The notes beneath the pieces were generated by a model. That model was not told the origin of the DNA. It worked only from the letters and a program-made list of their open reading frames with translations, and ran no database searches. A program made the translations under genes and the position numbers. Below are positions 6,982 through 9,793 of a DNA stretch of 9,793 nucleotides, piece after piece. Source of the stretch: Candidatus Omnitrophota bacterium. GTDB lineage: Bacteria; Omnitrophota; Gorgyraeia; Pluralincolimonadales; Pluralincolimonadaceae. Each line of letters starts with the position of its first letter. The first letter of the stretch is position 1. The stretch spans positions 1-9,793 of the forward strand of contig JAQTVK010000024.1 of NCBI GenBank assembly GCA_028706795.1, given 5' to 3'.

Positions 6982-7029
6982 AAAAACCTAGTTGAAATTA
7001 TCCAACTTTTACTGCTCGTTCCTCCGAGA

Positions 7030-7710
7030 TTATCTCTTCTTCCATTTGTCGACAAGTTCCGACATTATCTTGCCCGCAATATCCTTCGAGCCGAGGCCGA
7101 AGGCCAGGCCTAAAGCCAATCCTACCGCTGCCAAGATCACCACTATGGCTGTGTCAAGCACAAATGTCCTGACATTCAGCATCGGGAGGACCGTAAGTAT
7201 CGTTATCACGACTATAACTATCTGTGCGATCTGGCCTATGTTCTTTGCCGTCGCTATACCGGCATTAGAAGCCATGGTCCTTACTATCGAACCTATCAAT
7301 GAGGCAAAGAAGAGACCCAGCACCAGAACGAATATCGAAAGCACTACTTGACCGGCGTATTCGACCACCTTATCAAGATAGCCTGTCGGAGGCAATCCGG
7401 CTATGGTCAAAGTAATTATAACCAGCACCAAAATAAGCAGCCAATAGATCACTACGCCCAGAAGCTCCGAGAGGGTATGCTTGATCTCACCCTTTGCCAA
7501 TATGCTGGCAATACCCGCTTTCTCAGATAAGACGTCAAAACGAGCGATCTTAAGAGCTTGAACGATCAGCTTTTCGACAGCTTTCGCGATGAGCATGCCT
7601 ATAACCAAAACCACCAACGCGATAACTATCTTGGACAAATAAGGTACTAAAGCAGCCCAAAATGTGCTCCAAGTGCTAATAACCAGTTCCATAGTCTGCC
7701 CTTCCCCCAT
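7030..7710 (-). CDS. Small MscS-related membrane protein (conserved TM helix type)
   Basis: A 226-residue, very hydrophobic protein with four or five predicted membrane helices (about 24-44, 84-104, 118-140, 160-178, 183-206). The arrangement resembles proteins with the conserved TM-helix repeat related to mechanosensitive channels. Two similar units can be seen: helix plus basic amphipathic segment at 24-66 and again at 118-153. The last helix is Gly/Ala-rich and followed by FGLGSKDIAGKIMSEL (204-219), resembling the pore helix and the start of the next segment in MscS. The cytoplasmic beta domain of full MscS is missing: the protein stops about 20 residues after the pore-like helix. A strong AAAGGAGG site 7 bases before the ATG, its own promoter and its own terminator make it a single-gene unit. 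Role in osmotic protection is likely but not shown. Confidence 0.8.
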   Translation of the reverse strand: MGEGQTMELVISTWSTFWAALVPYLSKIVIALVVLVIGMLIAKAVEKLIVQALKIARFDVLSEKAGIASILAKGEIKHTLSELLGVVIYWLLILVLVIITLTIAGLPPTGYLDKVVEYAGQVVLSIFVLVLGLFFASLIGSIVRTMASNAGIATAKNIGQIAQIVIVVITILTVLPMLNVRTFVLDTAIVVILAAVGLALGLAFGLGSKDIAGKIMSELVDKWKKR

Positions 7711-7764
7711 TTTACCGCCTCCTTTCAGGTTTTCTTACCTAAAATACTTTCCCTATTTGTTTTA

Positions 7765-7792
7765 ATATTAACATAAAGAAAATATTTGTCAA
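7765..7792 (-). promoter_or_regulatory. Sigma-70-type promoter for the MscS-like gene
   Basis: On the minus strand a perfect TTGACA (7792-7787) is followed after 16 bases by TAATAT (7770-7765), preceded by TG one base away as in extended -10 elements. The start site would be near 7758, giving a leader of about 50 bases with the strong Shine-Dalgarno of the gene. No other regulator site is evident. Confidence 0.75.
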
Positions 7793-7840
7793 GCACTTTT
7801 TCCAGATTTAGCAATAAATTTCTACTCCGCATCCCCGGCA

Positions 7841-7857
7841 TTATGATATAATCATAA
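7841..7857. repeat. Inverted repeat over the TPR gene -10 element
   Basis: TTATGAT, ATA, ATCATAA form perfect 7-bp arms that cover the -10 hexamer. This could be an operator for a dimeric repressor, but AT-rich promoter DNA makes short palindromes likely by chance. Confidence 0.35.
7844..7852 (+). promoter_or_regulatory. Extended -10 promoter for the TPR gene
   Basis: The plus strand has TGATATAAT, that is TG-N-TATAAT with a perfect -10 hexamer at 7847-7852. No convincing -35 hexamer is found at normal spacing, which is tolerated for extended -10 promoters. Transcription would start near 7859, about 20 bases before the ATG. The divergent MscS-like promoter is about 50 bases away, back to back. 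Confidence 0.65.
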
Positions 7858-7877
7858 AAAGAAGGACGGAGGTCAAG

Positions 7878-8438
7878 ATGAAAAGGTTTTTTGCCCTCAA
7901 ACTATGGATTTTAGTTTCTATTTCCCTGGTTTTCTGCGATACGGCGGCTTTTGCGATCGGCAACAAGAAAGTGGTGCAGCTCCTGACGCAGGCGAGCCAG
8001 TTATTATGCAACGGCGATTACGATAAAGCGATAAAAACATGCGATGACATCACGGCTATAGACCAAAATTGCCCTGCCGCCTATTATCTCCGCGGATTTG
8101 CCCGCCGCTACAAAAAAGAATATGAGCTTGCCATAACGGATTTCACGCTCGCGGTAAAGATCGACCCTAAATACGCGGCCGCTTATTTCGGACGCGCCAT
8201 GTCATACGCCTATACGCGGAATTATGATAACGCGTTGGCCGATTTTAACGCGGCGATCGCCGTAGATCCCCGTTATACCGACGCCTATATAAACCGCGCG
8301 AGGGTCTACTATGAGATCGATGATTACGACAAAGCGTGGGATGACGTGCATAAGGCGGAATCCCTCGGCGTATCCAAAGATATGCTGTACAAGGGATTCA
8401 TCAATAAATTAAAGGAAGCTTCGGGCAGGAATCGATAA
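7878..8438 (+). CDS. Exported tetratricopeptide-repeat protein
   Basis: A 186-residue protein with an N-terminal signal peptide: basic MKRFFALK, a hydrophobic core and a probable signal peptidase I site after AFA (24-26). After this come about four TPR units of 34 residues: about 33-66, 67-100, 101-134 and 135-168. The classical pattern is clear in the second and third (AAYYLRGFA...A...IDPKY and AAYFGRAMSYA...A...VDPRY). TPRs form a helical scaffold that binds other proteins, so this is probably a periplasmic or envelope adaptor; no partner can be named. A GGAGG site lies 5 bases before the ATG. It is the only plus-strand gene here and a stand-alone unit with its own promoter. No terminator is seen in the 29 bases before the convergent neighbour. 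Confidence 0.9.
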   Translation: MKRFFALKLWILVSISLVFCDTAAFAIGNKKVVQLLTQASQLLCNGDYDKAIKTCDDITAIDQNCPAAYYLRGFARRYKKEYELAITDFTLAVKIDPKYAAAYFGRAMSYAYTRNYDNALADFNAAIAVDPRYTDAYINRARVYYEIDDYDKAWDDVHKAESLGVSKDMLYKGFINKLKEASGRNR

Positions 8439-8467
8439 TAACAGGCGGGATAGCGGTGCGCCTTCCT

Positions 8468-8746
8468 TTACTCTTCGCTCTTTTTCTTATCGGGGAATAA
8501 CACCAATACAACAAACCCGAAGATGCTTAAAAGCCCTAGTAATCCCCAAACGCCTTTATAGCCCTTGCCTTTTGCATAATTCCAAAGGCCCCATATCAAC
8601 AGCAGGAACCCGCCGTAGATAAGGATCGCCGCGCACCAGAGGACGATCCCGATGTGGACATAATAACTTACCAAAAACCCGATGATCTGCGACAGTATCC
8701 CGAACCCCACTCCGATATTCGTCTTTATCCTGTACTCCCTTATCAT
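8468..8746 (-). CDS. Small three-helix membrane protein, function unknown
   Basis: A 92-residue protein with three predicted membrane helices (about 10-30, 32-57 and 65-85), a basic loop NYAKGKGYKG between helices two and three, and a charged C-terminal tail DKKKSEE. The Gly/Leu-rich last helix ending in FPDKKK resembles small uncharacterised inner-membrane proteins common in many bacteria. Its ATG overlaps the stop of the glycosylase gene (ATGA), and a GGGAGGGAGAAGG purine stretch lies just upstream, so it is translated as the last gene of that operon. No functional inference is possible beyond membrane location. Confidence 0.75.
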   Translation of the reverse strand: MIREYRIKTNIGVGFGILSQIIGFLVSYYVHIGIVLWCAAILIYGGFLLLIWGLWNYAKGKGYKGVWGLLGLLSIFGFVVLVLFPDKKKSEE

Positions 8747-9585
8747 GCCTTCTCCCTCCCGTGCCTTAGATAATGGTATAAGTATTCCTGGGCGTATCCC
8801 GCGTAAGCGCCGAAACGTTCCCGCGCGAACTCTGCGGCTTTCTTAGGCGCCGCGGCCTTCCCGCTAAAATATAACTCCTCGATACCTCTCTTTATCCACA
8901 CATCGACCGGAAAGGCCTCGTATCTCTTGAACGAAAAAAGCAAAACGCAATCCGCGACCTTCTCTCCGACGCCTTTAAGCGACATCAACCTTTCCTTCGC
9001 TTCCTTATAGTTTAAATCCTCGAGCGCGTCCAAGTCAAACTTTTTCGAGGCGACCTTTCGCGCGGTATCCTTTATATACGCCGCCCTGAAGCCGAGCCCT
9101 AATCCCTTCAGGATCTTTATATCGGCCCCGGCGATACGCCCGGCCGGGGGAAAAGAATAAGCGTCCATCCGGCCAAGGACGAGCCGCTTGCCGAACTTTT
9201 TCGAAAGGCCGGCTATCATCTTTTTTATGCGCGGGATATTGGTATATGACGAAAGGATGAACGAGGCGAGGCACTCCCATCGGTCCTGGTTCAGGATCCT
9301 CAGGCCGTGGTATTTTTTTATGGCCTTTTTGACATGCGGGTCCGTGCCTATCTCTTTATATATGCGCGGCAGGTCCTCATTGAGCCCGAAATAATCGGCT
9401 ATCTTTTCCTTGTCTGCGCGCGAGCCGGTCTCAACGGTAAGTTCACGGCCGTCAAACGCGGCCTTCACAAGCGACTCGCCTATCACGCCTGTGTAAAAAT
9501 CGCCGGACCTCTCCCAGCGGAACGCCTGGCCGCATTCCAGCGTATGTTCGAGGTTAAAATCTGAGACGGGCAAGCTGAACTTCAA
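8743..9585 (-). CDS. ogg: OGG1-family 8-oxoguanine DNA glycosylase / AP lyase
   Basis: Removes 8-oxoguanine from DNA in base excision repair. The fold follows eukaryotic OGG1: an N-terminal domain with LECGQAFRW, then ILNQDRWECLASFILSS, then the helix-hairpin-helix SLKGVGEKVADC and PVDVW. The catalytic lysine (human K249) is the Lys of GVGEKVADC and the catalytic aspartate (human D268) is the Asp of PVDV; the cysteine of VADC (human C253) is also kept. I start the gene at TTG 9585, two bases after the dcd stop, with GAAGG 10 bases upstream, giving 280 residues. An ATG in frame at 9675 would add 30 residues of low-conservation sequence and overlap dcd by 88 bases, which is implausible. It overlaps the small membrane-protein gene by 4 bases. 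Confidence 0.92.
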   Translation of the reverse strand: MKFSLPVSDFNLEHTLECGQAFRWERSGDFYTGVIGESLVKAAFDGRELTVETGSRADKEKIADYFGLNEDLPRIYKEIGTDPHVKKAIKKYHGLRILNQDRWECLASFILSSYTNIPRIKKMIAGLSKKFGKRLVLGRMDAYSFPPAGRIAGADIKILKGLGLGFRAAYIKDTARKVASKKFDLDALEDLNYKEAKERLMSLKGVGEKVADCVLLFSFKRYEAFPVDVWIKRGIEELYFSGKAAAPKKAAEFARERFGAYAGYAQEYLYHYLRHGREKA

Positions 9586-9587
9586 CT

Positions 9588-9793
9588 TTATTTTACCTTC
9601 GGTAGGACTATCCCCTGCTGCGCCTGGTATTTTCCTTTTCTGTCCCTGTATGTCACTTCCGGCGCTTCGTCGCATTCGTAAAAGAGGAGCTGGGCGATGC
9701 CTTCTTTGGAATATATCTTTGCGGGATGCGGTGTCGTATTGCTTACCGCCATGGTGAGGTAACCCTCCCAGGTCGGCTCGAGCGGGCTGATAT
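9588..9793 (-). CDS. dcd: dCTP deaminase-like protein, C-terminal fragment
   Basis: The last 67 codons of a gene entering from the right edge. The translation contains [17 protein letters not shown] (5-21 of the fragment), [18 protein letters not shown] (25-42) and, near the end, [19 protein letters not shown]. These correspond to the W-G---L--NS/T core, the G-I-Q-L-F strand and the C-terminal KY--Q-G tail of dCTP deaminase, which makes dUTP for thymidylate synthesis. By alignment to the E. coli enzyme (VLE138FYN) the catalytic glutamate position is Ala here (TMAVSN). The protein could be a diverged deaminase or a related dUTPase-type member. The stop is two bases before the glycosylase TTG, so the two are in one operon. 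Confidence 0.8.
   Translation of the reverse strand, partial: ISPLEPTWEGYLTMAVSNTTPHPAKIYSKEGIAQLLFYECDEAPEVTYRDRKGKYQAQQGIVLPKVK

Noticed and set aside
6982..7029. Weak promoter-like TTGGAT with TAAAAG 17 bases downstream on the minus strand, before the ATP-grasp operon
   Set aside because: The hexamers match consensus at only 3 and 4 of 6 positions, and the -10 overlaps the terminator stem; too weak to annotate.
8411..8469. AAAGGAAG...CTTCCTTT inverted repeat between the TPR gene and its convergent neighbour
   Set aside because: The arms are about 8 bp with some 40 bases between them and no T-run, so it is not a convincing terminator.
9586..9675. ATG at 9675 as the start of the glycosylase gene
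   Set aside because: It would overlap the dCTP deaminase-like coding sequence by 88 bases in another frame, and the added 30 residues look like out-of-frame dcd translation.

Overview
The window reads as a gene-dense bacterial chromosome segment of moderate GC content. Genes are tightly packed or overlapping, nearly all on the minus strand, and clear Shine-Dalgarno sites precede several of them. A lipoprotein signal, an exported TPR protein and an OGG1-type glycosylase fit a Gram-negative-type, poorly cultivated lineage. My guess is Omnitrophota or a neighbouring candidate phylum, from gene content and style only; no rRNA or marker tree is available here. I see no insertion sequences, phage genes, tRNAs, rRNAs or CRISPR arrays.

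Layout, reading the minus strand from the right edge leftward. (a) 9793-8468: the C-terminal end of a dCTP deaminase-like gene, an OGG1-family 8-oxoguanine glycosylase and a 92-residue membrane protein, closely spaced or overlapping. (b) 8438-7878, the only plus-strand gene: an exported TPR protein. It is divergent from a small MscS-related membrane protein (7710-7030), and the shared intergenic region carries a recognisable promoter for each. The MscS-like gene ends in a strong intrinsic terminator (6981-6941). (c) 6920-3017: two paralogous Ddl-like ATP-grasp ligases, a lysine 2,3-aminomutase (KamA) and a coiled-coil lipoprotein. These four genes abut or overlap by a few bases, so they are probably translated together. 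(d) 2982-1, apparently the same transcript: purH, folC and the first codons of mnmE. All three products use or make folate one-carbon cofactors.

The most notable unit is (c). KamA keeps every residue expected for the radical-SAM/PLP conversion of L-lysine to beta-lysine. However, neither lysine-fermentation genes nor the acetyltransferase that makes the osmolyte N-epsilon-acetyl-beta-lysine is next to it. Instead it is coupled to two ATP-grasp enzymes that keep the ATP and metal residues but not the typical D-Ala site of Ddl. A pathway that makes beta-lysine and ligates it into an amide or peptide is a reasonable but untested reading. A perfect 10-bp palindrome lies in frame inside the N-terminal extension of the first ligase gene.
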